Source: Candidatus Marinarcus aquaticus (GTDB lineage: Bacteria; Campylobacterota; Campylobacteria; Campylobacterales; Arcobacteraceae). From it: DNA of 64,000 nt. Made by a program: the position numbers and the translations under genes. Below the pieces are notes generated by a model. It saw only the letters and a program-made list of their open reading frames with translations. It was not told the origin of the DNA and did no database searches. Where the stretch lies: contig NZ_PDKN01000005.1 of assembly GCF_004116335.1 (NCBI RefSeq), positions 124,001-188,000 of the forward strand, written 5' to 3'. Below are positions 24,865-36,173 of the stretch, in pieces (within the stretch, counting starts at the first letter, position 1; each line of letters starts with the position of its first letter).

Positions 24865-26879
24865 TAAATGCTTTTTTTAATCGCTTTTAAATCATTGATT
24901 TTATCTAAATAAAGACTTTTTTTAGACTCAACAAATTCGATTCGCTCTTGATTGATTTCCAAATATTGCTCTTTTGAGTATTTGATAATTTTAAACAAGT
25001 AGTTTCGTTTTGAGGTTAAAAAATCCTCTATTTTTTCAAATCCAAAATTGGCTTTGAGTTTGGTCAGGATTTCATCTTCTCTTGGATGATGAATGGTAAA
25101 TTTCGTCGGTTCTTTTTCATACAGTGCCACAGATTCAGCAATTTGTTGTTCAAAGTGCGCAATGGTTGCTTGTGTGGTTTGAATGTAGCTGTAACTCAAT
25201 GCACCATTAAAATAAGCAAACTTTTTACGAAGTGCTGAGATGTTTTCTAAAATGGCTCGATGGTAGTTTCTTAAAATATTCTCATACGCTTTGGCTGCAA
25301 AGTGTCGTGTAATAGAAAACTCAGAATCAGAAGCAATTTCACGATGCTTTCTGATAAGTTCATAAGGCTCTTGCCAACGTTGGACGTTGTGCTTAAGGGT
25401 TCGATAGACATTTCTAAAATCTTCTGCACTTGAAAGCTCAATTTGTTTAAGCTCTTTAATCGCTCGCTTAAAGAGTTTATCCACTGTTTGGTCATCGTAA
25501 AAGAGATTTTTATAGACATTGTCTGAATCAATCCAGTATGTCTCATACTCAATTTTTTCATACTTATCTTTACTTAAAAGTGAGTTCTTCTGTTCATATC
25601 TGTGCGCTTTTTGTTTTTTGATATTTTTAAAAGTCTCATTGGCCATCTTTTCCATGATGGCTTCAAGTGCATTGTAGATGCTAAAGAGTTCTTTTGAATA
25701 GGTTTGTTGCACACGGTCAAACTTCTCTAAAATATCACTCTCACTTGTTTTAAGTACATCTGCCAATGAATCAAATACCGCAATGATGGTTTCATACTCT
25801 TTGATTAAAATATCGCAAAAACTTCGTAAATCTTTTTTAATCGCAAACTCTTTTGCTTCAGCGGCTTGGGGTCGGATTTTTTCTTCAATAAAGTCAAGCA
25901 CTTCTTGAATATTGGATTCTTTGATGAATTGTTGATTGATACTGCTGTCTTTATTCTGAATGGCTTTGACTGCCTCTTTATAAGCTTTGAATTTTTCATC
26001 AAAAAAGTGCAGATCTTCTACATCATTCTCTTTTAAATCTTTTTTAAATTCGTCAATGACTTTGTTGTATTCGGCTTGTATTAAGACATCTTCTTCTAAA
26101 GCTCGAGCTTCCAATGCCATTTTTGCTGAAATAGGTGTGACTTGTGCAAAATATTTCGCAAATTTTTCACTCACATATTTGGTGGTGGTCTCCACTTGTT
26201 CAGGGGTGAATTTGTCTTTTTGGTTAAGAACACACAATGATTTGTTTTTGAAGTGCTCCATGTACTCTTCCAGAACTTCTGCCTCACTCATTTTCCCTGC
26301 ATTATCAATAAGTGTTAACCAGATAATTCCACCCACGTCTCTTAATACTTTTCGTGTAGTATCGGTATCACTTTGAGATTGCGAATTCAAACCAGGGGTA
26401 TCGACAAATGAGATATCTTTTAAGATATCCATAGGGGCATAGAGTGTCAGATATTTAATATCGTCCATGTCTTTTTGACGTTGGTCTGTAAACTCTGCAA
26501 TGGCATCAATGGGTGCGTACTCTTCTGCTCCAGATTTATAAGTGATTTTGAGTTTGTACTCTTCTCCATAGTTAATAAAGTTTACTTTAGAGGTAACAGG
26601 CGTAATTCCTGTTGGTAAAATATTGCGTGAAAGTAGGGCATTTAAAAAGGTTGATTTTCCTGAAGAAAATTGTCCCGTAATTGCAACTTCCATTGGGTAA
26701 CGGGCACGGCGTATTTGTTTATCTAAAATATTTTTGAGTTTACTTGAAGGCAAAAATTTTGAATCCAAAAGTGCGGCTCGCACACGTTTGATGTCACCGA
26801 CTAATCCTTGCTCAAAAACTTCTTCTTTTTGTTCAAAGTTGGCTTTATACTCTTTAACAAAACTGCTTAAGATACTCAT
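24864..26879 (-). CDS. Dynamin-like GTPase, second of a pair
   Basis: A 671-residue GTPase of the bacterial dynamin family. P-loop GQFSSGKS at 69-76, DTPGLN as G3, and NQKD as G4. The remainder is helical (neck and trunk). It overlaps the preceding dynamin gene by four bases (ATGA), and the two are downstream of frdCAB in the same order as the Campylobacter jejuni DLP1/DLP2 genes (Cj0411/Cj0412). In that species the two proteins form a membrane-tethering hetero-oligomer. Membrane remodelling is the expected role. Confidence 0.9.
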   Translation of the reverse strand: MSILSSFVKEYKANFEQKEEVFEQGLVGDIKRVRAALLDSKFLPSSKLKNILDKQIRRARYPMEVAITGQFSSGKSTFLNALLSRNILPTGITPVTSKVNFINYGEEYKLKITYKSGAEEYAPIDAIAEFTDQRQKDMDDIKYLTLYAPMDILKDISFVDTPGLNSQSQSDTDTTRKVLRDVGGIIWLTLIDNAGKMSEAEVLEEYMEHFKNKSLCVLNQKDKFTPEQVETTTKYVSEKFAKYFAQVTPISAKMALEARALEEDVLIQAEYNKVIDEFKKDLKENDVEDLHFFDEKFKAYKEAVKAIQNKDSSINQQFIKESNIQEVLDFIEEKIRPQAAEAKEFAIKKDLRSFCDILIKEYETIIAVFDSLADVLKTSESDILEKFDRVQQTYSKELFSIYNALEAIMEKMANETFKNIKKQKAHRYEQKNSLLSKDKYEKIEYETYWIDSDNVYKNLFYDDQTVDKLFKRAIKELKQIELSSAEDFRNVYRTLKHNVQRWQEPYELIRKHREIASDSEFSITRHFAAKAYENILRNYHRAILENISALRKKFAYFNGALSYSYIQTTQATIAHFEQQIAESVALYEKEPTKFTIHHPREDEILTKLKANFGFEKIEDFLTSKRNYLFKIIKYSKEQYLEINQERIEFVESKKSLYLDKINDLKAIKKSI

Positions 26880-29221
26880 GATTTAAGTCCTTTGTTAATG
26901 TTTTCAAGTTGCTTGATTTTTTGATGAAGTTCAAGAGTTAAACTCTCTTTGTTTTTTTCATTTTCTTCAAACTGTGCAATTTGATTTTGAAGTGTTTTTT
27001 CATCTTTAATCAGCTTGGCTTCAAAAACATCCAATGGCTCTTGCAGTGCTTTAAAGAAGCTCTCAATAAGTTGAGTAGAAACTTCATTGGCTTTGCTTTT
27101 GATGTTTCTTTCAATGGGTTCAAACTCCTCTTTGATAAACTTCTCAATATTTCTGTCCATTTCAGGCAGTTTATTGGCTTTACTTTTTGCTACTTCATTA
27201 ATAATTCGAGTGACCAATACCTCATTGGAACTGGTTAAAAACCCTGATTTAAAGTCATCTTGAAAGAAACCTCGAGCATCAAAGTTGTCATTTTTATGGC
27301 TTAGAACAAATCCGAAATCGTGATATTTTTGTTCACACACTTCTCCAATGTCTTGAGATTTTTTAATAAACTTATATCTATAGTCTCGAACCACATCAAT
27401 GATACCATCTTTAATGGCCGTTTCAATGATGGTTTTAATTCGTGAGGAAGCAGGACGTTTTTTTGTCTTTTCAAATGAGTATCGCACGTCATTAAAGATG
27501 CGTTGTTTGATTACTACTTGCAAATCTAAAAGCTCATTTTCTAAAAATGTCTCCAAGGTTTCCATGTAGTTTTTTGCATCATTTTTATAGACATGAATGT
27601 CCTCTCTCATGGCTTGAAAAATCTTCTCATTGGTGCTTTTTTTAGTGTTAAACTCTTGTAAATCAGCTTCGAGTTCTTCTTTAGATTTTGATAAAAGAAG
27701 GATTTCATAATTGAGGGATTTGACCTCTTTTTCAATGGTTTTTTGAAGTTGTGTTTTGGTCGATTTGACAATCAAATCTGTTTTGCTTGAATCTTTTCCA
27801 AATAGGGTCTCTTTGAGATAATTCTCTATTTCTAAAATCCCTGTATCCTCTAAAGTGTAACCTGCATCAATGGCCTCTTGTGCTCGTCCTGTTCGATGTA
27901 ACAGTGCCATACGCCCCGAAATAGGAATAAACTTAATGGTATTTAAAATATAGTCCAGTTTACTGTCTTTGTTTTGGGCTTTGAGTTGTTGTTCAATCGA
28001 ACTTTTGGTGTAGTTAATCACCTCTTCAAGCTCTTTAGGAGTGACCATATCTGCTCGAGTTATCACAATTAAAAGTTTGGAGATATTTTGATACAACAAG
28101 GCATCAATAATAAACGCAACATCTTTGAGTGTGGCACTCTGGCTTACATTCATTAAGTGTATCATCAAATCACATTGACTTAAGTACTCTTTAGTGATTT
28201 CTTCTCTTTGAATAACAGGGTCATCCAATCCTGGAGTATCCACAATTTCAATGCCATCAGCTAAAAACTCTAAATCCGATTTGAGTTCAACATATTTTAC
28301 TAAATTGCATTTTTTTCCGCTGGCTTCAGCAGAGGTATAAAGTGCTAAGTTATTAATATCGACCTCTTCACAACGTGATTGAGGGAGAATATACTCTTCT
28401 AACTCATCCCCAAAAGTATCTTTGGTCTCTTGTAAAAATTGAGCAATCGATTCAATCTCTGTGGCACTTCTGTGAATGTTCTCCCACTCATGTTTGTTCC
28501 AAAAAAAGACATTGGCACTGGGGTTTTCATTGTACTTTACAATGGTTAAATTGGCCGTCTCTGGAACAACGGCACTACCTAAAATCTCTTTTCCCATAAG
28601 CGCATTAAGCATGGTTGATTTACCCGCATTCATAACCCCAGTAATACCAATAGAGAACTTTTGTGTGTTCATGTACGTTTGTGTGCTATCCAGTTCCTCT
28701 TTGAACTCTGCAGAGTTAAATAGCGTTTTAAGTTCAGCAATCAATGTTTCAAGTTGCTCTTTGTGTTCATGGAAGCTTTTTTTCTCTTCATCGTTATGGT
28801 GTGTTGGTAGTGTTTCTTTCTCATCATTTCTAGAGGAGAGTTCACTTGGGTCAAAAAGTGAGAGCAGTTTATTGTAGTTGGCCTCTTCTAATACTCCTTC
28901 CTCTTTTAAATAGGTAAAGGCTTTATTGAGTTTTTCTAAATCCTCATTTTGTGTATCAATTGTAATGGCATCAATCAAACAGTGTTGAAGTTGCAATAAG
29001 TCATTGAGATTGTGAGGTGCTCTGTCTGAGATTTGTTCAGCGAGTTCTTTAAATGAATTCAGACCAATAAAGTTTTGTGCATTTTTGCGTGTGGGAGATA
29101 GAACCAACGCGGCAATATCAAAAAAGTCTGCTTTATTTTTATATTGATTGGTATTAAATGTTGTCTCTTTCTCAATTTGTGTACCGTGATAGAGTAAAAA
29201 GTAGTTATTGGCCAAATTCAT
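26876..29221 (-). CDS. Dynamin-like GTPase, first of a pair
   Basis: A 781-residue GTPase. A helical N-terminal extension of about 185 residues precedes the P-loop GVMNAGKS (195-202); DTPGLDDP is G3 and TRAD is G4. The long C-terminal part is coiled-coil and trunk helices. It begins its own unit after two hairpins behind frdB, with 186 bases in between, and overlaps the second GTPase by four bases. The pair probably works as a hetero-oligomer on the inner membrane. Confidence 0.9.
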   Translation of the reverse strand: MNLANNYFLLYHGTQIEKETTFNTNQYKNKADFFDIAALVLSPTRKNAQNFIGLNSFKELAEQISDRAPHNLNDLLQLQHCLIDAITIDTQNEDLEKLNKAFTYLKEEGVLEEANYNKLLSLFDPSELSSRNDEKETLPTHHNDEEKKSFHEHKEQLETLIAELKTLFNSAEFKEELDSTQTYMNTQKFSIGITGVMNAGKSTMLNALMGKEILGSAVVPETANLTIVKYNENPSANVFFWNKHEWENIHRSATEIESIAQFLQETKDTFGDELEEYILPQSRCEEVDINNLALYTSAEASGKKCNLVKYVELKSDLEFLADGIEIVDTPGLDDPVIQREEITKEYLSQCDLMIHLMNVSQSATLKDVAFIIDALLYQNISKLLIVITRADMVTPKELEEVINYTKSSIEQQLKAQNKDSKLDYILNTIKFIPISGRMALLHRTGRAQEAIDAGYTLEDTGILEIENYLKETLFGKDSSKTDLIVKSTKTQLQKTIEKEVKSLNYEILLLSKSKEELEADLQEFNTKKSTNEKIFQAMREDIHVYKNDAKNYMETLETFLENELLDLQVVIKQRIFNDVRYSFEKTKKRPASSRIKTIIETAIKDGIIDVVRDYRYKFIKKSQDIGEVCEQKYHDFGFVLSHKNDNFDARGFFQDDFKSGFLTSSNEVLVTRIINEVAKSKANKLPEMDRNIEKFIKEEFEPIERNIKSKANEVSTQLIESFFKALQEPLDVFEAKLIKDEKTLQNQIAQFEENEKNKESLTLELHQKIKQLENINKGLKS

Positions 29222-29315
29222 GTTACCCCTTTTTATTGATGCTCTCGTGTTTCAATGCGTTTTACTAACTAAAATTTTTTTTAAATTTATGAACTAATTT
29301 AAATAGCCCTAAAAT

Positions 29316-29360
29316 AGAAAAAGTTAATCAGCCATTGTATCAAGCTGATTAACTTTTTCT
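29316..29360 (-). terminator. Long hairpin downstream of frdB (distal)
   Basis: A 17-base perfect stem (AGAAAAAGTTAATCAGC and its complement) around an 11-base loop. It is the second of two hairpins after frdB. Together they separate the frd operon from the dynamin-like genes. Confidence 0.7.
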
Positions 29361-29375
29361 GTTTTTTTGAAGAAT

Positions 29376-29400
29376 AAAGATGGGAATATCCCCCATCTTT
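29376..29400 (-). terminator. Hairpin just downstream of frdB (proximal)
   Basis: Stem AAAGATGGG/CCCATCTTT with a seven-base loop, 7 bases after the frdB stop on the minus strand, followed by a short T-containing run. A probable partial or full terminator. Confidence 0.6.
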
Positions 29401-29407
29401 AAAGTGC

Positions 29408-30139
29408 TTATCGAAGTGCTACAAGCTTTCTTCTTAAGTAAGCGATTTTGTTTTGTAATGGTAAGTGTTTAGGACAGTGGTCTTCACAAGCCATTAATGA
29501 CATACATCCAAAGATACCGTCATCATCACCGATTAATTCATAGTAGTCTTCTGCAGTTCGTGCATCATGTGGATCGATTTCAAAACGTGCAACCCTGTTT
29601 AACCCAACAGGTCCTACAAAATCAGGTCTCATAAGCATAGTACCACAAGAAGCAACACAAATACCGCACTCAATACATCGGTCTAATTCGAATGTATCGT
29701 TTGCCACATCTGGGTCAATTCTGTCTTCAAGTTTGGAAATATCGACTTCATGATCTGAGTGAATCCAAGATTCCACTCTTTTAGACATACCATCCATCCA
29801 TTTACCAGTATTTACTGATAAGTCTTTGATGAGTTCAAATGCTGGCATTGGCATTAATGTTAATTTTCCTTCAGGGTAACTTGCAACAAGTGTTCTACAA
29901 GCAAGGGCTGGTTTACCATTAACCACCATACCACACGAACCACAAATACCTGCTCGACATACGAAGTCAAAAGATAAGTCTGGGTCAATCTCTTCTCTGA
30001 TTTTTGTTAAAGCAATGAAAAGAGTCATTCCTGGAGTCTCTTCTAGTTTATAATCCACAAAGTGTGGTTTAGAAACCGCACTTCTTGGATTGAATTTAAG
30101 TACTGAAATTGTAATTTCTCTACCTTTTTGTGTGCTCAT
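29408..30139 (-). CDS. frdB: Fumarate reductase iron-sulfur subunit FrdB
   Basis: A 243-residue subunit carrying three clusters: the 2Fe-2S region CRAGICGSC with CRTL, the 4Fe-4[12 protein letters not shown] and the 3Fe-4S region [11 protein letters not shown]. It passes electrons from quinol to FrdA at the inner membrane. Start overlaps the frdA stop (TAATG). Two hairpins follow it. Confidence 0.95.
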   Translation of the reverse strand: MSTQKGREITISVLKFNPRSAVSKPHFVDYKLEETPGMTLFIALTKIREEIDPDLSFDFVCRAGICGSCGMVVNGKPALACRTLVASYPEGKLTLMPMPAFELIKDLSVNTGKWMDGMSKRVESWIHSDHEVDISKLEDRIDPDVANDTFELDRCIECGICVASCGTMLMRPDFVGPVGLNRVARFEIDPHDARTAEDYYELIGDDDGIFGCMSLMACEDHCPKHLPLQNKIAYLRRKLVALR

Positions 30140-32124
30140 TACTTATCTCCTGCTCTTTCATTTTTCTCTTTATAGTTCATAGGTAATTCAAACGGCATCA
30201 ATGCATCTTGAATCTCATGCCTATCTTTACCTTCTGCTTGCATTTTTTCAGTGATTTCATCCACTTCAGCTTGTCGTTTTGCAGAAAGCTCATGCTCAAT
30301 AATCATACCCTTAGCACCATACCCTCTAAATGCTGGAGGCATCTCCATTTTCATGATGTCCAATGGCTCATAAGTGATTTCTGGCTCTAAAGCATCGGCA
30401 TTTGGCCAAGAAGTCAATGTTCTGTTTAACCAGTTTGCATCATCTCGTTTTAGGTAATCTTCTCTGTAGTGAGCTCCTCTTGATTCTGTTCTGTCTCGTG
30501 CACCTTTAGCTACACATAACGCAACTTTTAACATTTTTGGTACTCTGTACGCATCTTCAAGTTCAGGGTTTCCTGCTCTCTCTTTAGAAGCAACAGTGAT
30601 TTGTTTTGTTTTTTGTAATAACTCTTTTAACTCTTCAACAGCTTCAGCTAAGTGTGGACCATCTCTAAAAATACCTACTTTTTCATCCATAAGTTCTTTC
30701 ATTCTGTTTTTGATTTTATAGATGTTTTCATTTCCATTGTAAGCTAAAATCTCATCTAAGTAAGCATCTTGCTCATCTAAGAATTTTTGAACCGTTGTTG
30801 TTGGAATTGTTACATCATTTTCTAAACAGTAATCTGCAAAGTAGTTACCAATAATCATACCAGCAACAACTGTTTCAGATACTGAGTTTCCTCCAAGTCG
30901 GTTAAACCCATGCATATCCCAACAAGCAGCTTCTCCACAAGCAAACAGTCCATTTAAGTTTTGAGACTCACCTGTTGGTTTTGTTCTGATACCACCCATA
31001 GAGTAGTGTTGCATTGGTAATACTGGCGCCCACCCTTTTGGACCTTCATCTGCTGGATCAATACCATTAAAGATTTGACAAATCTCTTGTACGTCTCTTA
31101 AGTTTTTCTCGATGTGCTCTCGACCAAGAATAGAGATATCTAACCATACGTGGTAACCATAAGGTGAAGGAACCCCTTTACCGTTTCTGATGTGCTCGAT
31201 CATTCTTCTTGAAACAACGTCTCTTGAAGCAAGCTCTTTTTTCTCTGGCTCATAATCTGGCATGAATCGGTGACCATCAACGTCTCTCAAAATTCCACCA
31301 TCACCTCGACAACCTTCAGTTAATAAAATACCTGATGGCACGATTGGTGTTGGGTGAAATTGTACTGCTTCCATATTCCCCAATGTTGCAATACCAGTCT
31401 CAATTGCGATTGCTTGACCTGTACCTTCACAAATTACAGCATTTGTAGTTTGTTTAAATACTCTTCCATATCCACCTGTAGCAATACAAGTTCCTTTAGC
31501 AACGTATGCTTCTAATTCACCCGTGATTAAATCTCTTACAACTGCACCATAACATCGTCCATCTTCGTGGATTAAGCTTAATGCTTCTTTTCTGTCTCGA
31601 ATATCAACGTCATGTTTTAAAGCTTCGTTAGCAACACCAAACAGCATAGTGTGTCCTGTTGCATCGGCAGTATAACATGTTCGCCATTTTTTAGTTCCAC
31701 CAAAATCTCTTGATGTGATAAGTCCATGTCGGTCTTCGTCTTCTGTAATCGTTGTTTTTTTAGCATTGATAACGGCTTCACGTGTTCCAGCTTTAACTCT
31801 TGACCAAGGAACCCCCCAAGATGCTAACTCTCGAATTGCTTTTGGTGCAGTGTGCACGAACATTCTTGCTACATCTTGGTCACATCCCCAGTCACTTCCT
31901 TTAACCGTATCTGCAAAGTGTAAATCTTCGTTATCACCATCTGACATTTTAGAGTTACCTAAAGATGCTTGCATCCCACCTTGAGCTGCAGCTGAGTGTG
32001 ATCTTTTTACAGGAACTAAAGATAAAACTGTTGTACTTAAACCCTTTTTTTGTGCAGCAACTGCAGCTCTTAAACCTGCAAGCCCTCCACCAATAACCAA
32101 TGCGTCACAGTAATTAATTTTCAT
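30139..32124 (-). CDS. frdA: Fumarate reductase flavoprotein FrdA
   Basis: A 661-residue subunit with covalently bound [16 protein letters not shown] for dinucleotide binding and [13 protein letters not shown] with the flavin-linked His. Active-site regions [11 protein letters not shown] and [10 protein letters not shown] are conserved. It reduces fumarate to succinate in anaerobic respiration; the reverse reaction is possible. It overlaps frdC and frdB stops and starts by one base each. Confidence 0.95.
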   Translation of the reverse strand: MKINYCDALVIGGGLAGLRAAVAAQKKGLSTTVLSLVPVKRSHSAAAQGGMQASLGNSKMSDGDNEDLHFADTVKGSDWGCDQDVARMFVHTAPKAIRELASWGVPWSRVKAGTREAVINAKKTTITEDEDRHGLITSRDFGGTKKWRTCYTADATGHTMLFGVANEALKHDVDIRDRKEALSLIHEDGRCYGAVVRDLITGELEAYVAKGTCIATGGYGRVFKQTTNAVICEGTGQAIAIETGIATLGNMEAVQFHPTPIVPSGILLTEGCRGDGGILRDVDGHRFMPDYEPEKKELASRDVVSRRMIEHIRNGKGVPSPYGYHVWLDISILGREHIEKNLRDVQEICQIFNGIDPADEGPKGWAPVLPMQHYSMGGIRTKPTGESQNLNGLFACGEAACWDMHGFNRLGGNSVSETVVAGMIIGNYFADYCLENDVTIPTTTVQKFLDEQDAYLDEILAYNGNENIYKIKNRMKELMDEKVGIFRDGPHLAEAVEELKELLQKTKQITVASKERAGNPELEDAYRVPKMLKVALCVAKGARDRTESRGAHYREDYLKRDDANWLNRTLTSWPNADALEPEITYEPLDIMKMEMPPAFRGYGAKGMIIEHELSAKRQAEVDEITEKMQAEGKDRHEIQDALMPFELPMNYKEKNERAGDK

Positions 32125-32906
32125 TATTTAATTCCCTCCATAATCGTTGATTCAACTTGTGCAAGTGTTGGATTGTATCTTTCACCCGCTCTGTCTGCAT
32201 GCTCCATACCAATTTTCATGTATGCTGCAAGTGTTGCAAATCCAAGTACTAAGAAAAATACTGTAAGGATTTTTTTGATTTTTTTAAGTCGTGCTCGTGA
32301 AGCTTTAGGATCGTTTCCATCAAACCATCCCCACTTAACACAGAGTCGATATAAACCAATTGTACCGTGTAATTCAACCGCTAATAATAAAAGAATATAA
32401 AGTGGCCACATCCACTCAGACCAAACTCTGTCTGCACTTGCATATGGACCAATTGCATCTGAATTTGTCATAATGATGTATAAGTGAATAGAACCTAAGA
32501 AGAACATTGCAAAACCTGTGAATGCTTGAGTGAACCAAAGTTTAGTGTCTTCATGACCCATGTTGTTTGCATGAGCCTTCATTACTTGATACTGTTTAAA
32601 GTTACCTGGAAGTTTTCGCATACCCATAGCGGCGTGTGTAATGAAAATGATAAAAATGACCAAAGCCAAAATAGAAACCAATAAAGGATTTCCTCCATCA
32701 AAAATAAAGCTGGCTTCAAAAAATTTAGTCACAGCGTACATAAAATCTTTACTGACTAAAATTGAGGCAACCATAAACATATGTCCCCACATAAAAAGTC
32801 CAAGAATTAAACCTGTCGCACTTTGAATGTAATCAAGTTTAGCAGGTACTCGACTTTTCTTTCTCTCAACTGTTGTACCTATATAACCCTCTATTAGGTC
32901 ACTCAT
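32124..32906 (-). CDS. frdC: Fumarate reductase dihaem cytochrome b subunit FrdC
   Basis: The ATG at 32906 follows AAAGGATTAACT and is preferred to the upstream ATG at 32921. The 260-residue membrane protein has five helices. The four haem-ligating histidines of Wolinella-type FrdC can be read: His42, His91, His141 and His180. Glu178 next to His180 (VELHGTIG) matches the Glu of the proton E-pathway known in Wolinella succinogenes. This is therefore the dihaem menaquinol-oxidising type. It heads the frdCAB operon. Confidence 0.95.
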   Translation of the reverse strand: MSDLIEGYIGTTVERKKSRVPAKLDYIQSATGLILGLFMWGHMFMVASILVSKDFMYAVTKFFEASFIFDGGNPLLVSILALVIFIIFITHAAMGMRKLPGNFKQYQVMKAHANNMGHEDTKLWFTQAFTGFAMFFLGSIHLYIIMTNSDAIGPYASADRVWSEWMWPLYILLLLAVELHGTIGLYRLCVKWGWFDGNDPKASRARLKKIKKILTVFFLVLGFATLAAYMKIGMEHADRAGERYNPTLAQVESTIMEGIK

Positions 32907-33094
32907 AGTTAATCCTTTCATTGGTTGAATTTATCTTTAATACATGTATAATAATAAAAACTTATGTAATATAAATGTAAGTTATTAGTATTATAGTTGT
33001 AGTTAAATTTTGTAGCAAAAGAATAGCAAAAAATTGCTTCAAAATCCATAAAAATTTTGTACAGAAATTGTTTTTGAATGAATATTCAATATGT

Positions 33095-33119
33095 AAAAAA
33101 GCCCCAATTAAGGGGCTTT
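33095..33119 (-). terminator. Terminator at the end of the nuo operon
   Basis: On the minus strand, stem AAAGCCCC/GGGGCTTT around TTAATT is followed by a T run. It lies 76 bases after the nuoN stop. The stretch 32907-33194 otherwise holds only the frd promoter region. Confidence 0.85.
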
Positions 33120-33194
33120 AGTGGAAAACTTAAGCACTCTTAAGCTTTATGATAATTGTATGAAATGAGTGTTACATATTAACACATTACCATA

Positions 33195-34694
33195 CTATAG
33201 AAAAAGTGATTTCACAGATATTTGTACTAACTCAAATATTCCGTCAATACTTGGAATTGGCATGAAGAATAACAGTGCTGATCCTACACCACCCCAAATG
33301 ATTAAAATTGCAATCAAAGCAATGGCGTATGTCGAGATTCTTGAATCATCAAAAGTCTCTTCTTCAAGCTCTTTATTGCTTGGATAGAAGTACATCATCG
33401 CAATCAATTTGAAGTAATAGTACACCGAGACACACGTTGCTAAAATGGCATAGATGGCTAAATAGATGTAACCTGCATTAATCGCTTCCGTAAATACATA
33501 GAGTTTTGCGATAAACCCAATGGTTGATGGAATCCCTGCAAGAGAGAACATAAATATCGTCATCATTGCTGCAAGGAATGGTCGCTCTTGTGCCAAACCT
33601 TTAAAATCATCATACGTAACTCTCACTTTTGTTTGGGCAATAATATGCGATACCAAACCAAATGAACCAATGGCAGTTAAAAGGTATGCAATAAGGTAAA
33701 AAATGATTGAGTAGGCACTCTCTATGTTTTCACCCACAGCAATAAATGCTAAGAGTAAGTACCCTGTGTGCACGATTGAAGAAGCTGCTAACATTCTTTT
33801 AACAATTTTTTGTGTGATGGCCAACCATGTACCTAACGTCAATGTGAACACAATCAATACTGTTAAGATTGGATCCCAGAAATCCTGAAGTGTTGGGAAA
33901 CTTTGTAAAAAGGCTCTTAAGAAGAAAGAGAAAATGGCAATTTTAAATACCGACGCCATATACGCAGTAACTAAAATAGGTGCACCTCGATACACATCAA
34001 GTACCCATGATTGGAATGGGAACGCTGCAATTTTAAAGAAAAATGTAAATATAATCAGTGTTAAACCAATGTACACCAGTGTTAACTCACCATTTGAGTG
34101 AGAAAGAATGTATTGTGTTAACTCTGTTAATTGAGTGGTCCCCGTTGCGCCAAAAATCAGAACCACCCCCAATAAGTAAAATGCACCAATAAATGATCCC
34201 AGTACTAAGTATTTAAATACCGCTTCAACTCGAATGGGATTTTGTGTGTTAAATCCTACCATTACGTATACAGCGAATGAAGCAATTTCAAGTGCAATGT
34301 AGGCCGTAATAAGTTCATTGGCATTGGCCAATAAAATCATACCAAAAAGTGAGAACATTAAAATAGATAAGAATTCCCCTTTAAAGAATGAGTGTGCTTG
34401 TAAATAGTGTTCACCAATTAAAATAACCAGCAACGCTCCCACAATCAATGCAATGGTAAAAAAGTTTGAATATGTATCAAAAATCAATAGGTCATTGAAA
34501 TAATCACTGAAAGGTTGAATGGCATAAATCTCTCCTGCTGGATAAACAGCAAAAGCCAGTGCCAATACTAAGAAAAGTACAGAAACCCCAATATGATACT
34601 TCATTGAGAATTTATCGTACATACTTAAGAACATCGATACCAAGGCACCAGTTAATACAATAAGAACTGGCAATATGTTCATTACTTCCATCAT
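33195..34694 (-). CDS. nuoN: NADH-quinone oxidoreductase subunit N
   Basis: A 499-residue antiporter-like membrane subunit of complex I with about fourteen helices. The family motif containing [21 protein letters not shown] is present. It is the last gene of the operon and overlaps nuoM by four bases (ATGA). It moves protons in the distal arm. Confidence 0.95.
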   Translation of the reverse strand: MMEVMNILPVLIVLTGALVSMFLSMYDKFSMKYHIGVSVLFLVLALAFAVYPAGEIYAIQPFSDYFNDLLIFDTYSNFFTIALIVGALLVILIGEHYLQAHSFFKGEFLSILMFSLFGMILLANANELITAYIALEIASFAVYVMVGFNTQNPIRVEAVFKYLVLGSFIGAFYLLGVVLIFGATGTTQLTELTQYILSHSNGELTLVYIGLTLIIFTFFFKIAAFPFQSWVLDVYRGAPILVTAYMASVFKIAIFSFFLRAFLQSFPTLQDFWDPILTVLIVFTLTLGTWLAITQKIVKRMLAASSIVHTGYLLLAFIAVGENIESAYSIIFYLIAYLLTAIGSFGLVSHIIAQTKVRVTYDDFKGLAQERPFLAAMMTIFMFSLAGIPSTIGFIAKLYVFTEAINAGYIYLAIYAILATCVSVYYYFKLIAMMYFYPSNKELEEETFDDSRISTYAIALIAILIIWGGVGSALLFFMPIPSIDGIFELVQISVKSLFL

Positions 34695-36172
34695 TTTGCA
34701 GCTCCTAATTTTAAGATATCAGTTAAATAGTGAATCACTGATGGTTCGAATTTATCGATAAATGGATCTGGGTAAACCCCCATAAGGATAACTAAGATGA
34801 CCCATGGAGCCAAACCAAGAATCTCTTTGATTTTTAAATCTCTCATTTTAAGAGCTGGTCCTTCTCTTTTTTGTAAAATTGCTCGTTGGAACATCCATAA
34901 CATGAATGAAGCAGCAACTAAAACCGTAACCGCTGCAACATAACCCATGATGGGATTAAATTGGTAAATACCAAAGATAATTAAAAGCTCTGCAACGAAT
35001 CCGTTTGTTCCAGGTAGACCCACGTTTGCAAACAGCATAATCGCAAAGATAAATGTAAAAATAGGTGCTTGTTTTGCAATGCCCCCTAAATCTTTAATGG
35101 TTTTATATCCAGTTTGATGGTATAAAATTCCTATAAGTAAGAACAATGCCCCCGTTGCAATGGCGTGAGCAATTACTAAGTACAGTGCCCCACTTACCCC
35201 ATAATCATTCAGTGAAAAGATACCCGCAGCAATAAATGAAAGGTGTGAAGCCGATGAGTAAGCGAACATTCGTTTGATGTCATCTTGCATCAATGCGGCA
35301 ATACCAAAGTAAATCAGACCAAACAATCCAATAAATACAAACCAAGATGAGAATTGGATATATATTTCTGGAAAGAGTGGAATCATAAACCGTACTACTG
35401 CGTAGATACCCAATTTTGCCATAATAGATGAGAGCAAGAACACGGCACCTGTTGGTGCATTTTTATACGTATCCATGATCCATGTATGAAATGGAAAGAG
35501 GGGAATCTTAATGGCAAATGCGGTTAAGAATGCCAAAAAGAGCCAGAACTCTTCAGCGTAAGTCAAGTTTGTGATTTGAGTTAAATCAGAGTATTGGAAA
35601 CTCCATAGACCAAACTCATTAAAGTAAGCAACTCCTAAATAGATAATGGCAACGAACATCAACAATGAACCAAACATGGTATAAACTGTTACTTTAATGG
35701 TTGTAAATATTTTATCTCCCGTACCAAAGTTACCAATCATTAAGAATACTGGCAGTAACATCATTTCCCAAAAGAAGTAGAATAGAATGATATCCAATGA
35801 TAAAAGGGCTCCGGTTACCCCTGTTTGAACAAGAAGCATGTTAATCCAGTACCCTTTAGTTCGTCCATCCCAAAGAAGTAAATATGCTGAAGGAATTAAA
35901 ATAGCAATCATCATTAAAACGGTTAATGAGAACCCATCTACACCCACATAATAGTTGATCCCATATTTTAAAATCCAAGGTACATTGATAACAAACTGCA
36001 TTCCACTCTCTGGGTCATAGTTCAAGTAAAGTTTTAAAACAAGAACAAGCGTGATTATTGTCGTAATAAATGCAATATTTCTAACATCTTCAACCTTCGT
36101 TGTTGTCACCATTAAAATGAAAGCAACAAACGCCGGTAGAAAAATAATAAATGATAATAAATCCGTACCCAT
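34691..36172 (-). CDS. nuoM: NADH-quinone oxidoreductase subunit M
   Basis: A 493-residue antiporter-like membrane subunit with [23 protein letters not shown] and [19 protein letters not shown], the conserved Lys and helix-break regions of proton channels. It lies between nuoL (one base apart) and nuoN. Confidence 0.95.
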   Translation of the reverse strand: MGTDLLSFIIFLPAFVAFILMVTTTKVEDVRNIAFITTIITLVLVLKLYLNYDPESGMQFVINVPWILKYGINYYVGVDGFSLTVLMMIAILIPSAYLLLWDGRTKGYWINMLLVQTGVTGALLSLDIILFYFFWEMMLLPVFLMIGNFGTGDKIFTTIKVTVYTMFGSLLMFVAIIYLGVAYFNEFGLWSFQYSDLTQITNLTYAEEFWLFLAFLTAFAIKIPLFPFHTWIMDTYKNAPTGAVFLLSSIMAKLGIYAVVRFMIPLFPEIYIQFSSWFVFIGLFGLIYFGIAALMQDDIKRMFAYSSASHLSFIAAGIFSLNDYGVSGALYLVIAHAIATGALFLLIGILYHQTGYKTIKDLGGIAKQAPIFTFIFAIMLFANVGLPGTNGFVAELLIIFGIYQFNPIMGYVAAVTVLVAASFMLWMFQRAILQKREGPALKMRDLKIKEILGLAPWVILVILMGVYPDPFIDKFEPSVIHYLTDILKLGAAK

Positions 36173-36173
36173 T

